A DNA stretch of 64,000 bases from Chrysomallon squamiferum (GCA_012295275.1 CM022670.1:24815755-24879754); one strand, 5' to 3'; shown: positions 11,001-25,742, counted from the stretch's first letter. Notes: a model not told the origin generated them from the sequence alone. Program-made: numbers and translations.

Positions 11001-14000
11001 CTATAACAAAAAAAAAAATTAAATTAAATTAATTAAATAAATAATAAACATTATCATATAGGAATGCTTTGGTTAAGGTGGAAGAGGATTGATTAACAAA
11101 TAAAAGCACAAATATCTATTTCTCTGTCTGATTTTATTTCCTATGTTTGCCCCAGTTTTTTCCAACTGTTTTATTACAAACTGGGAAGCTACTTGCCCCT
11201 TAGATTTCAGTAGGCATCTCTATTTGTATTCAGTATGTCACTTTTTGTTAATAAAAATTATTATTATTATTATTATTTATAGTAGTAGTTGTAGTATAAT
11301 AATAATTATTATAATGATGATGATGATGGTGAAGAAATGAAGTCTAACTTGGAGTTTCTTCTTGGAATTCATTGTCAGTGTTAGTGGACTTCTCAACCTG
11401 TACTTCATAATCTGTATTTGTTGATTTCTCTATGTTCTGAAAAACAAAATAAAAACAAAATTGAATCATCAATTAACATTAAACAAGTAACAGTATCCAG
11501 CTGTTAAACTTATTAATATATTTATACTGTTTTTATTATCCTCTATGTTGATATTTCTCATTCTAAGTATTAGAAGCTCCATATAAAACTTCACTGTCAA
11601 TTGAAAAAAGTGTTTTGAAATTGTTGTGTTTTTGTTCTCATTCTTACACAGAGAGCATATACAAGATATATTATTAAATAAATACTCATTCATAAAGGTA
11701 TTTCATTTTAAAAATTAATTTTATGCTAATCATGATTTTATTGTAAAGTTTAGTATAAGATATGTTAGTATGAGATATTCTGCATTGTAACTGTGTGTTA
11801 TTACTCTGAATTTTGTATTATATATCTATTTTATTCTCAGATTGTGTAAACCCAAAAAAAACAACTAAATAAAAACAAACTTACTGATTCAGACTTCTGT
11901 TGTTTCAGTTTTTCTAGATTTCGAAGACATTCTTCCCTTTGTTTTTTGAGCTGTGTAGATACAAATTCAGATTTTGTTTGAATAATTTAATATGCATGTA
12001 TAAGATTACCTAAAACCCAAAATAGTTGTAATTATTTATCTTTAAAAGATCTAATATTATTTATATGATGAAAAAATAAAAGAAGAATAATAATTTCATT
12101 CCCTTCTTCAGAAATTCATAAAGCTTACTCGTTCTCTTTCATTAAATTAAGCAATATTATATGAGAAACATTATACATTATGTTTGCTCATTTGTTTGCA
12201 AAGCATATAATATTATTTGTTTGTTTATTTATTTATTTGTTATTATCTTTTTAAAAAATATTGTTGTATGTGAGTAAAATAGGTTATTTTACTGAATGTT
12301 TGTAGAGAACATTATGAAGGAAGAGCACTATGTATGTCTTTTAAAAGATAGTATTCCTCATCATTATTGTTATTATTTTTAAATATTATCATCATTATTA
12401 TTATTTTATTCTTAATAGTAGTAATAGTAGTAGTAGTAGTCAAGAGAGAATTAAAGACAAGAGTAATAATCAAACTCACTTCTTTGTTTTTCTCTTTTCT
12501 TTTCTTCAGCTTTTCTCTTGCTTTCTGAAGTTTTCTTTCCAGGTCCTGCTAAAAGAGAATAATTTTCTTATCATTAATGCAAAAAATATTTGATGTTCAA
12601 ATGTACAGGTTACAAGCTAACTTTCTTCAGTAATGTTACCTAACACCCACACACATTTATTCAGTGACTTTAATTTATGTGTTTGTCTGAATTAAGATTT
12701 GTTTTGTCTGCATCCATCTATTTAAAAATCCAGCCTGATTGCATTAAAGTTATTTTACAAGTTTTTAATTGTGAAGATTGATACATTTATCTGAAGAGCT
12801 CTCTAATACCAAAGTAACAATCACTGGAAGGTGGACATAACTCTTTTAGATAACTCTACCAAATAAAAAGAAAAAAATCAGTGGCAGCTACCTTAAAATG
12901 GCAACAGATTAAATGCGGTATTTCCCATACCTTTTATTTGTCACTAAACAAAACAGATTTTAAGGTAAATAAGGTATCATTTTACCAGTACATACCGTTT
13001 CATGATATATTCTGTCTGTGGATTCTGAAAATAGTGAAAGTTAAATTATTTAGATTTTATAGATTTATGACCTCCTCTTATAGATGCTAAGAAAATGAAT
13101 GATCTGAGAAACAAAACTTAACATATGTAAAGTGTTGAGCTAGTTATCTTGAAATTGAGATGTTTTTAGTACACACAATGATGAAGTATGTATTGTATTT
13201 TAGTAAATGGATAAACATCAAATTTCTTGAATACAAAAATAACTTTAGCTTAATACATTTAATTTAAAACATGATTCGAAGTCAATGAAGTATATTTTGT
13301 TTTCACCCTGTAATCATTATAATTATGTAGTTGTTAATTCTAAAAATAATTTAATATTACCTTCACTTATTGGAGGTGTGGGATTTGACGGCCTGTGATA
13401 AGAAAACAAAAAAAAAGAAAACAAAAACAATTAATCACAGCCAAGCATGATAAGCATGAAACAGGAAATAAGACAACACCAATGCATGAATGAAGATTAG
13501 GATATCAGATTGTGAATTTTTAATATATATATATTTTTTAATAAAAACAAGAAACAGATAGAGACACAGATATACAAAGATACAGACAGAGAGATAAACA
13601 TACAGATGAATGGATTGATGGATCAAAAGACAGAAAGACAGACAGAGAGATTACAAAATGAAAAATATATGGATAAAGACAGAGTGATATAATTAACATA
13701 TTGTTATATGTATTAGTATAAAAAACAATTAAAAAAAACAAGAACAATAATGACCTGTATAATAATTCATTTTCTTTCTGCATTCGAATTATGTATCTAA
13801 CTGTAAACCTGTATCTCTCTGCACTTATTTTTACCAAATTCTTTCTCATTGTTGTCACCTATAAATAAATCAAATTATTAATTTGGTACATAAATGTTTA
13901 GTATCTGACACTCTTTTTCAATTCTATTTAAAAATGATAACATAGCTTAAGAGTTAAAAATAAATTCGAAAATTCTGAATACAGGAACAGTGTAAAATAA

Positions 14001-17000
14001 CAGAAAAAGGGTCACCATAATTGTGATGGATATTACTAACAAGACATCAGAAGTTTTATTATAATTTATTAAGGAAGAAAAAGGAAATGTCAGTCAATAA
14101 AAAAAAAAGTATGAAATGACCATGTACTTCTCTCATTCTATATACTAAATATGTCTGAAACAATTAATTTAATAATTTAACAATTTAAAGTGCTTTAAAA
14201 ATATTAGATCATAAAACATTATTATTACTGTTAAAAATACAGACTTCTTTTTACATTACAGATCTATAGTATACATAATCTTACTAAACATTTGTTAATA
14301 TTATTCTTTATAAAAGAAATAACAAAAACAAAACAACCTCATCACCAAAAAACCCAATAAGGTATTAATGATAATGATGATGATGTTAATGATGGTGATA
14401 ACAATTACAGCTATAATAATATTTAACTGGAGCAAGTATTTACCTTTTGTTTGTTGTAGAGTACAACGGTGTAAAATTCTGGGTGTTCAAGGCAAGGTGT
14501 GACCTGAACAGTTCCTGGTACAAAACACTCAATTTCTGAGTCTGTGATGTCTTTCTCTAGAGTGAGTACTCTGACAAGCACACAGTCTCCTCGCTGTAAT
14601 CACAAGTTGTTTTTTACAAGTCAATTAGTTTATCTAATACAGCACATTTCTTTAGTTCTGTGAGTGTATTCATTCTTCACATTACTATGTGTATGCGTGT
14701 ATGCGTGTGTGTGTGTGTGCTCAAGTATGTGTTTATGTATGTGTGTGTGTGTGTGTTAGATGAAAAAAAGATATATGATTCTTCTGTAAATGTGTCTATG
14801 TGATTCTTTTAATATCATTCTTTTTAGGAAAAAACAGAAAGTAACTGCAAACCATTCCTATTATTATATTTACAAGCATGTATTTCTTTATGTTAAGACA
14901 TTCATGAAAATAATCAACTCATGCATTAACTTACATGCAGTGTTGGGACAGCCACAGCACCAATAATGGGAATGATAAACCTGGTCGGTACTTCAGTTTC
15001 TGTGTCGCTGCCTGTGAATATTATGTATGCATACCGTGGTGTGGGACAGCTCTTGACAACACCTGACAATAAAAATCTTTAGACTGAAATCATGTGTTGA
15101 AATTATACAGAAACACACAGACATTAAGAAATATCCATACACAACTAAATACACATGAAACACAAATACATGGACATATGTACAAACACACAGACACAAA
15201 TTTAGATATCTTTATTAATATTAATATATCTGCATCTATATGTATTTATTATTTTTATTGTTGTTGTTACTATTATCATTATTATTACTGTTGTTATTTT
15301 TTTTATTCTTTCTTTCTTTCCAGTAAAACCTAAGAGTCTTAACTGTTTCTCAAGATATTTTAAGACAGGTAAATATATATGTGGTTACTATTTATTTATT
15401 AACTTTTGTATAATTAAGATTTAATTAATATAAGATTAAAAACAAAAGCTGTTACCAGGATAATACTGGCCATCTTCTTTGTTTCGTGCAATTACTTTTA
15501 GATTTCTAAATGCCTGCTGCTCAGCTGGGATGTTCTTGTTGTTGTCTCTTGTTCTCTGAAACACAAAATAAAGTAAATAATTTAACTGTTTAATTAAAAA
15601 GACATATTCCGATGTTAAATAAAATGTGGGTCTCTGAATACATCTGAGAATTAAAAAAATAAATTTAATGAAATAAAAGCTAATAAATATACAATACATT
15701 TTTTAATTGTGAAATTATTATATGTGCATTTTTCAGGTTTCTTTTATTGTTTAGTGTAGATCTTGAAACTAAAACTAGAAAATGAAATGTTAAGAATGTT
15801 GACAATGGCCAAAAGAACAACAATAACAACTAAAAACAAAGAAACAGTGATAACTACAAAATAAAGATACCAACCATTTTAGATTTCAGATCTAAAGGGG
15901 TCAAAAACACCATCATGGCTTAAACATTATATAATATATACAGGGTGTCCCAGAAGTCGCGCACCATATACATGTATATAATATTTTATTTTTTTTATAT
16001 TTTTTATTATATTATATCCTGAATCAGACTTTTCCTGACAGATGGATTGGGCGAAGAGGTCCTGTGGAGTGGCCACCTCGATCACCAGATCTGTCACCTC
16101 TTGACTATTTTCTTTGGGAACATCTTAAATCTGTTGTTTACCAGAATCGTCCACGAACTCTTAATGATTTGAAAGATGCAATAACAATTGAATGTCAAAA
16201 AATTAGTAGCGAAACCCTCAACAGAGTAAAAAACAGTATGTATCAATGCAGAGGGCAAGCAATTTGAGCATTTGTTGTGATTATTATTAATAATTTTTTT
16301 ATTCATATGTATCTAAATAAAAATCTTCATGGTGCGTGACTTCTGGGACACCCTGTATAGGTGTAACATAATCAAACTACACATTTAAACTTATACACTG
16401 TACAGTTTATGGTAATATTCAAGTTACCAAAAACACTAGTTTTATTCCCAGTTCATTCTCTGCCTGTCTGCTTTTTTTTTTAACCACTGCGGTTTCATTC
16501 TTTACATTGTCAGACTGTTATGATAACCCTTTTTTAAAATACTTGATGTCTTGAAATTAAATTCAATCAATAAGGGGATTATAACTTTACATATTGATGA
16601 AGACATGTTTTGCATGCCAGACAAACATGAGCTTTGTTGTATTGTGGTACCCAGCAGTCATAGTGAACAGTTTTGTATAGAATTAAACCAGTTGAATGAT
16701 TGCTGGATTTACTATACAAAGATCAGCCCTGATCAGTGCATTATCACAGGCTATCACCCACTGAAGAAAGTATACATGGCCATTGTTTCAATTCTCCTTG
16801 CTGTTTATCTTGAACTAATTCCCATTCTAACCCATGCTACTTGTCTGGTTTATGAAACTGTACTGTGCGTGCTTTCCTTCTTAATCCACTGCTCTGATGG
16901 TAATTTTCCTGTCTGATGTAATCACTGAAGATTCCATAAATGAATGTTTATTAGCATATTTTATCAAGAACATGTGAGCTAATTACCTATGACAGATTCA

Positions 17001-20000
17001 GTGATAATCCTATAGTCTGAGATATAAGTCTGCATATAGCACTAAATAAACAGTTGTAACATAAATTGGATCTAACACTGAAAAAAGTGTAATGCTTAAT
17101 TACTTCAAATAATATCTGGATAATATATTAAAAAACAAAAAGGTTCCAAAAATAACATTTTTATTTGTATTTTTGATTTTATTATTTTTGTCTTCATAAT
17201 TTGGCAAGATGGGTAACTTTTAAATAAGAACATGCTTATGGTGAAGTTACCTACAGTAAATAAATAAGTACGACTACTACTACAATAGCAGTGACAATGA
17301 CCGTGATCATGAAGATGATAATGATAAATTTTATTATTTTACCATACATGGATTAATGTAAAATTTCAGTAAAGGCAAATTTTATTATTTCTAAAATAAG
17401 TTTTATATCCTTTTGCCAGTTCACTATTTTTTTATTTTTTTTTATCAGCCTCATTTAAATTATATTTTATTGTTATTTATAATTATAATGAATTCTTTTT
17501 TTTCTAATATATGTGATATTTTTCAAGTATAGAAATAAAAAATTAAAAAATCCTTGTTTTCCAAAATATGATCTATATTAAATCTGTAAAATGTAAAGAA
17601 AAATAAATATAATTGTATGTGTACAATACACAAAGACATAATGCAGTCAACTATTCATCATTTTATTATTCCAACACCCAAAGCATAATACAATGCAAAT
17701 AACAATAATAAACATAGCTTTTTTATTTAATACTGTAATAATATAAAAGTGAAAAACAGTTTATAAATTTTTTATTAAAAAACTTTTATATCACAGGCAA
17801 CAGGTGATTAAGGAGATGGTCTTATAATTTTATAATGCACAAAATAATCAGAATTTTTTTAAAGCTCCAAAAACCACAAAATCTAAATATATTTGATTGT
17901 TATTTACAATAAAAATAGAAAAATGGAAGAAAAAGACAATAAATACATGAATACGTAAAAACTATAATGTTCAAAAAAGCTTTGTAATGATATACATTTC
18001 TTGGCAACAAAATTGCCTTATATAATAATAAAAATAACAAAGGTCTAAATCTATTAAACAAGTAATTTCAGAATCAGTTCTAATCCATCAAGATTTGTTT
18101 CAGCTATTGTGTTTGTTTTAAATGTCCTCAGCTTTTTGACATTAGACAAATTAGGATATTTTTAAATTTAAACTTCTCTATAATCATTATAATTTATAAA
18201 ATACTGTTTAAATACTGCTGAAGATTTAAACAATACTGTTTCATAATAATAGCATTTAGTTATTGTTACAGAAGTGTGAAATTAAATTATGGTGACAAAA
18301 TATTAATGTCAAAAAAATATATATCTAAATTTGTCAGTGAGGCTACACATACAGTTCATAATTAAATCAATATATTTTTAAACTTATTTGGTGATACATA
18401 GAAATGACATAAAGACAAGCTACTGTTTTATATGTTTATAATGACATATCTTAATTAACAGTAAGGGATAATGATAAAACAGAACCTCATAAAATATTTG
18501 AATATAAACATTTTTATGTTTTCATTATTTATTGGCAATAATGGCCACTAGAGTACATGTAAAACAGTAAATCTGTATTATGTAAAAAGTATTCAGGTGA
18601 TTAGATGATGCTACCGAAGGTGCATTCTTAAAAGGAGAATACTGCTAGGTATTATGACTAGGAACATGAAGAATATGTATCAGTAAAACAGACAAACTCT
18701 CAGAGATCATGTACTAACAAATATATAAAAATACAATACCAAACCTACCTCTCTAGATATAAAAGTATAAAGTAAAATAAATAAAATCTTCAAATAAATA
18801 ATTAAAATTTTTAATCTTTTTACTAACATTATTAGGATGATATGCAGATATGAAACATATAAAAAGAAAAGAATTATCCAACACAAATGTCTATTCCATT
18901 GCTTTATTCTTGCAGACAATAATTATAAAGGAAGGAAAATACCACATTTTAAGATTTTAAAAACAAACATTGAACAATAAAATTTTGTGCATTTTATGAA
19001 ATAAAGATATATCCATTTGGAGTTGAAGTGATTTCATTATATATTTAGTCCAAATCATAATATTTACAATAATAAAAATAAGAAAGGAACATACAAATAA
19101 AAACAAACAAAAGCTGTAATTATTAAATTAAAACTACAAATAAAAAAACTTTAAAAAAGTCAGTTTGTTTTTATTGACAACAATTTGGAAATAACACACA
19201 TAAAAAAAGTATTCTTTAGAAATAACACAACAAACATTACATGTAGATGAAAAGCATTAAAAAAATTATATCACAACATCTTTGAAAGAAAGTGCCACAC
19301 AATTCTACATGCAAAATGTCTATATCTCTAATTAGAAAAGTATGGTTTTCTAATCTACATGAATTCAACATAAATGTGCATGGTGATACATTTAAATTAA
19401 GAAAAATTACTGACTTCTGCAGGTGAAATATTGAGACAGAAAATCCTGGCAACAGGTAATTACATTCACTTAATTAATTAGTAGCTTGATGACTTAAATT
19501 CTGTTAACATATTGTCTTTAATCTACTACAAATTTTCCTTTCAAATTTAAAAACCTTTCAGACCCATTTACCCTTATTTTCAAAGACTATTTTTAAAAAC
19601 ATGGAAAATAAGTGAAAATTAAATAGAATTTGCATTGTTTTATTTTATTATTCAAGATAAAAGAAAAGGAAAAAAATTAAAATTAACAGAATTAACAAAT
19701 TCCAATGGAAATATGTGAAAAGTTAAAATTCTAACAAAGAGGAAAATTATTGAAAAAGTTAATCCAACATATTATTAATTCCATTTATTTTTGCATGCTT
19801 TCAACAAAATTAAATCACAAGATTTAGTTACGTTTGAAACAAAGAGAAAGGTCAAATCAGCAGATTTGTAATTGCAGTTAGTCACTGTGATTAGCCAAAT
19901 CTGGAGGCAGTGTGAGAAAATGATTAAATCAAAACTACTACACTTTCAAATTCTGTTTAGACATAGCTTAATTTTCATACAGACAAACAAAAGCTCAAAA

Positions 20001-20848
20001 TTGTTAAGGTTAAATTTTATCTGTATTTCACTGCAGTGCATGTAAAATTATGTGACACTGACCTCAGATTCCCTTGATGATCTCAGCTGTGAGACTGGTG
20101 TCACACTGCCTTCATCATCTGCACACTCTTCTGCTGCTTCTTTGCGAAGATCCTTTGACTGCTGGAGAAATGTGTACGCTCGACCAATTTCTTCTTCCAT
20201 CAATGTTATTTCCTTCCGTCTGATTGGCCAGTTTGCCTCTTCCAAAGCCTTCAGCATGTATTCTCGGTTATTTAAGAAAGACACTGGTCCTTGGTTGTCA
20301 AATCTGTAATGTGAGAGAAAGCTGTTAGTGTTATATATCACTGCCCGTATGTTAGTAATGTAATGGAATATCTTACCTGATGAATATAATTCTAATATTT
20401 TTTTTTAAGTTTATTTCACTGTTGTTGTTTTGTTCATAATTTCTGCTGGATTTTTTTTTTTAAGATACGGAAGATATTTGAACAGAAAAAGGATTTAAAA
20501 ATAGCAACAGAAGTAAAAGAAAAAGGAGAAAGAGAATAAAACTATGTAACCGTAGGCAATAATAACAGTAAAGAGAATTAGTACACAGTCTGTGTTAAAC
20601 TATTCAAGACGGGTCATTATTAATCATTATTTTATCAATAAATATAACTAATTACTGTAGATAAACATCTACATCTATCATTCAGAAAACAGTACACCTA
20701 CTCATTTTTTGGCAGATTCTGGTAAAACATCCCAGACAATCTTATCTAGTCTCCTGTAAAAGAAAATAAAATTAAAATATAAAAAAATGTAATTTGCTTA
20801 AAATTTACACACATGCAGACAGTTTATTTGCTGGACAGTATTCTATCA

Positions 20849-20879
<31 letters not shown>

Positions 20880-23816
20880 TTTTTTCGAAACATGTTAACA
20901 GGTGAACTGCCATAGAGAATTCAGAGGAATCTACTTTTCCATCACATATTTTGCTTGCATGTTAATACAATGCACATATTCAGGCTTTTAGGAAAATAAA
21001 TTAAGAATACTATTAGCAGAATATTTGTAAGAGTTTTCAATGATTTTCAAGTTAGATATTTGTATGAGCTGTCAGTGATATTTCCTTCAGTTATCTGAAA
21101 TATTGTTAATGATATTTCAGTCAGGTATTTGTACTGTTTTCAGCGATACATTTCATTCATTTACTTGGCAGTTGCATTTTGATATTTCAGTCAGTTATTT
21201 TGTAAGAATTTTCAGCAGTATTTCAGTTATTTGTAAAAGTTGTCAGTGATATTTCATTCTGCTATTTGAAAGTTTTCAATATTATTCCAGTTATTTGTCA
21301 ATAATATTTCAGTCAGTTATTTGTAAGAGTTGTCAATGACATTTCACTTATTTGTAAGATCATTCTTTATATCCATAGTTCTTGTAAGTGTTTTCAATGA
21401 TATCTGTGTTTAAACAAGCAGATATTATTAAATTACCTCTGATACAAAGCAATGGCTTTCTCCAATCTTTTTTCATACAGTTCCAGATTAACAGCATTTG
21501 GATTGACAAGCCTTATCTCATTTCTCTTTCTGCCTGACACATGAGCAAGTGGTAGTATCTACAAAACAAAAGCACTGTTACTTTTTGTTCAACAAGCCAC
21601 ACTAAGAAGCCATCTGAATGTGTTAGAACATGAATAAAAACTAACATATTTATTAAAAAAAAAACTGATAAATCAAACTAATGAGGTTATATATGAATAA
21701 AACTGTATAAGAGATATTATTATTACACATCTTTAGGAAACCAAAATTCTGATAATAAATATTTGAAATGAAGAAACAGTCCTTCCATATTCATCAGAAT
21801 ACATTTTACAAAGAAAGAAGAAGAAGAAAAAAGACAAAAATAATTAAGATTATTTAATTATTTTACTAAATGTATTTTTTAACTAAAATGACAAATGTTT
21901 CTGGTTTAAGGTTTTTACAAGAAACTGGATTTCTAATAAACTTCTAGAATATTTTACCTCATCAAAGACTCTGGCTAATACATGTTTGTCTAGAATAGGT
22001 ACATAAGTAGCTTTATGTGGAACTAGACTAGGAGACAGGGCATCGAGAATAGTGAGTCTCTTAGCAATCAAACCATTCTTTGCTAGCCACTTCTTTGACG
22101 ATACGTCATTGGCCCTGAAATGAGAAAGAGCTCTTATCAATCAAATAACAAAGCAGAATAGAAACGTTCAAGAGGAAAGCTATAAAATAACAATAAAAAT
22201 AACAATATAAATGTCCCCTACAAAAAAAAAAAAAAAGATTAAATCAAAAGTGAAAAAAAAAAGAAAATGAAAGAAATTTGAAAAATAAATAAATAAAATC
22301 ACAACAATAAATAAAATAATTAACAAAATAAAATTCATAATGAAATTAATTAAAGAAAGAAAGAAATAAAAAAAAATATGTAAAGGCATAATAATAATAA
22401 TTATAATTTAATATTAAGAAATGTACATTTTCTGTTTATTTATATTGAAAAGAAATAGTATTACAATTTAATTCAAACAGCATTTAATATGTGATTATAT
22501 TCATTATAAGTAAATATTTGCTGTTACCTACTGAACAATCATATACTTTTATTATACCTCAATAAACATATGTTTATGATTCTCTGGTTAGCATTTCTTC
22601 TATCATCATCTGAAAGAAAGAAAAACTATTATCAAAAAGAAAATATTTTTAACAAACAGTTCTGAATTCTAAGAAAGAAAAAAAAATATTAAAATGCAAC
22701 ATTTATATAAATTATTAAACAAGAAATTAAAATAACTACACAAAAAGGATTCATTTACTGCTTTCAGTTTCATTGTTCATTATAAACTTGTTGGTTACTA
22801 TCCATATATACATACTTAAGTATAATAACAAATGAAACATTATACAAATTTTCTGTTAATTAATATTTATTACAAACTTCATTTTGAAACTGTCTAACTG
22901 ACATGTATATATACATATTTTGTTTCAACAATACTTCACTGGCTGGAATTTAATTTATATTCTTTGTTTATTTCATATACTCGGCAACATTTCTGAAAGA
23001 TTATTATAACTGCAGTCTTAAGGTTAGTGAAATGCTGTGATACGTGGTTTATTGTCTGCGTTGTAATCAGTTAAATATGTTATGCAGTCAATAACATGCT
23101 GTAAATGCAACACAGCAGAAATGTAATATACAGATTATATACAGATATATGTATATTTCACACTTATTTGCAAATTGCACCATTTTAAAGCATCTATATT
23201 CTTTTGTTCTTTGTTTACTTTGGACTTGTTAAAGAACAGCAACAATGTAAAACAAAATGCATTTTATATAAATAAACCATATTTAAACCATCGATACATA
23301 AAGCTAAAGAAAACTAAGATAACTGTTTACCTATGACTCAAATGAAAAGTGAAGTGCTGTTTAAATTAAAAATTTAATTCTTACATAAAAGTACAATTCT
23401 CTACAATCTTATATATATATATATATATATTAAAAACCTATATTGATGAATGGTACATGCTGTGATTGTTGTGAAAATGTTCTGTATGTAAAATTTCTAT
23501 CAAATAGTAACTATTTCACTGCAACAGAAGCTCATTGTCACACACAATAATTATTTACTGTTAGTGCCTCATCATAAAAAATAAAACAAGTTTTCTAATG
23601 CAGCCAGAAAAAAAAAAAAAAAAAATTAGAAAGGAATTATTATTTGTTGCAGTATTAATGTATTGTGGAAAAGTAGTTAATCTACCAGCTGGTTTTATTT
23701 TCGGTGACAGGTGTAATTCTTCTAAAACTGAAACAAAGTTTTATTACATCATTAAAATAATAATAATAATAATCATATAAATAACCTCAAACCATCTATA
23801 TTCTATTTATGAGTAA

Positions 23817-23866
<50 letters not shown>

Positions 23867-25704
23867 CACATGATAATAATAATAAAAACAAATATGCAAA
23901 GAAAAATAATCTTTTCTGAAAAATCAACCAATGTTTTAAAAAAAAGACGAGAGATAAAGACAAAAACAATGTCAAGGCAATTTACCACTTTTTATGCTAA
24001 TTACAACTTGTCACCCTTTCAACCTTTAGTCAGTTTTAGTAAGTTATGAACTTAGATTTACTTGTTACTTTTATTTGCTTTCACTAAACTTATTTTATAT
24101 CCTCTTAATTTCTCAACATATGTTTACTTGAGACTTCATATCTTTAAACAATGTATCTAGTGTATCAAGGGTTATCTAATGTAAATATTAATTTATACGG
24201 TTCCAGATATCATTATTACAGTGATCTTCATCTGAATATTATACTTGCTTTGAAGCAAACCTCTGAAGTGGACGCAAATTGTAATCTCTTCATTATTATT
24301 GCCTAAATCTGAACTGTGGAACAAGCAGATGATAGCCAAGACATCCTTCTCACTGATGTAAACATGATACAAACCTCTGTTACAACTCAGTGTAAATCAA
24401 ATACTGCTTCAGTCTATCACTGGTTAAGAAGAATAAGAAATGCTGTACACAAATTGATAAAAATTCTGAACACTTACGTTGTGCAAGTTTCGGATTCTGC
24501 TGAGCTTGTTTCTGAAAAAGTTGTTTTGTTTCTGGAAGCAGCCACTCACTGGATGAAAATCTTCCACTGCTACTCAGTGTTCGCAAAATACTGGTTTTAG
24601 TGTGATCTGAAAATTAAAATAATTTATAAGGCTGTTTTTTTATCAGTTTATTTTGTTTTTTATTATGTTTATTTTTTGTATATCATACAAATTAATCTGC
24701 TATAATTGCATCACACTATTGTGCTTTTTTTAATCACAATTATATGATTATGTCCAATAAGTGCAAGAGCTTGTATCACATGAAAAGTTGGTTAAGACTG
24801 GATTTGTAATAAAATGGTTAGAGAAAATAATATTTTCATGTTTTATAGATAACATATAGTTTCAAATAATAATAATTTAAACAATTAGCAGGGACATTTA
24901 GTAGATTAATGATATGAACATTGTGCATTTTCTTTAATCACTTTTAATGTGCATAGCAAATGTTTTTAAAATAATGTTTGCAGCTATTATCATCTGAAAG
25001 AACAAATAATAATTAAAAGATAAATAAAAAGATCACATAATTTAAAATAAAATTCCTGTATTGTATGTATATCAAATAAGTATTCCAATAAAAATACAAA
25101 CAAAAAGATCTGTTATATGTCCCATTTAAAAACAACAACAACAACAACAAGAAAATAAGGAAAAAGGATTATAAAGAACTACCGTGAAATAAAAACATTT
25201 TATATATATATATATATATATAAAACATTGTAAAAAGCAAATAATAACCTGTATTATTATATTAACTACATGTTAATATTTGTTTTTTAAATATGTTGTA
25301 TATAATAGTATATAATCAAAAAAGGTGATGAATAACATGATGTTAACTTGAAAATATTCTTTTATAATTTTGATTGTTACAAACTGGACTGTAAGTGTGT
25401 GGTGACTGAAACAACACTGCAAAGGAAGAGCTTTGTGCAAAAAAGACAGCAGCACTAAGACAGTTTACCTTGGGCTACAGGTTTAGTCTTAATCTTTTTC
25501 TTGGAAGCTACAGAAGGAGAAAAAAGAAGCAGAAAACATGAATACTGTTAGAAGAAAGCTAGCAGGATCTAAAAAGAAATAATTACATGAACAGCAGCTG
25601 ACATTTCCTGATGCATATTTGGGTTAATGTTTAGTGTGCATTTCCATTTATCTATAATCTGTGTTCGTGTGCAAATACATGCATGTTTTTATATATAAAT
25701 TCAG

Positions 25705-25742
<38 letters not shown>

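Larger units (their letters stand above)
14361..17620. repeat. Segmental duplication, copy B (inside the VWA3B-like gene)
   Basis: Copy B of the duplicated segment spans exons 23-25 of the VWA3B-like gene and part of the large upstream intron. It matches about 1754-4960 in the same orientation. Differences are mainly microsatellite length, scattered substitutions, the transposon at 15941-16355 (only here) and the ~340-base block at 4273-4608 (only in copy A). Because exons 23-25 are in frame with the rest of the gene, copy B is the functional one. Confidence 0.9.

Noticed and set aside
16551-16916. 121-codon plus-strand frame as a possible antisense gene
   Set aside because: The duplicate at about 3427-3780 breaks the frame, there is no recognisable domain, and it is intronic in the host gene.
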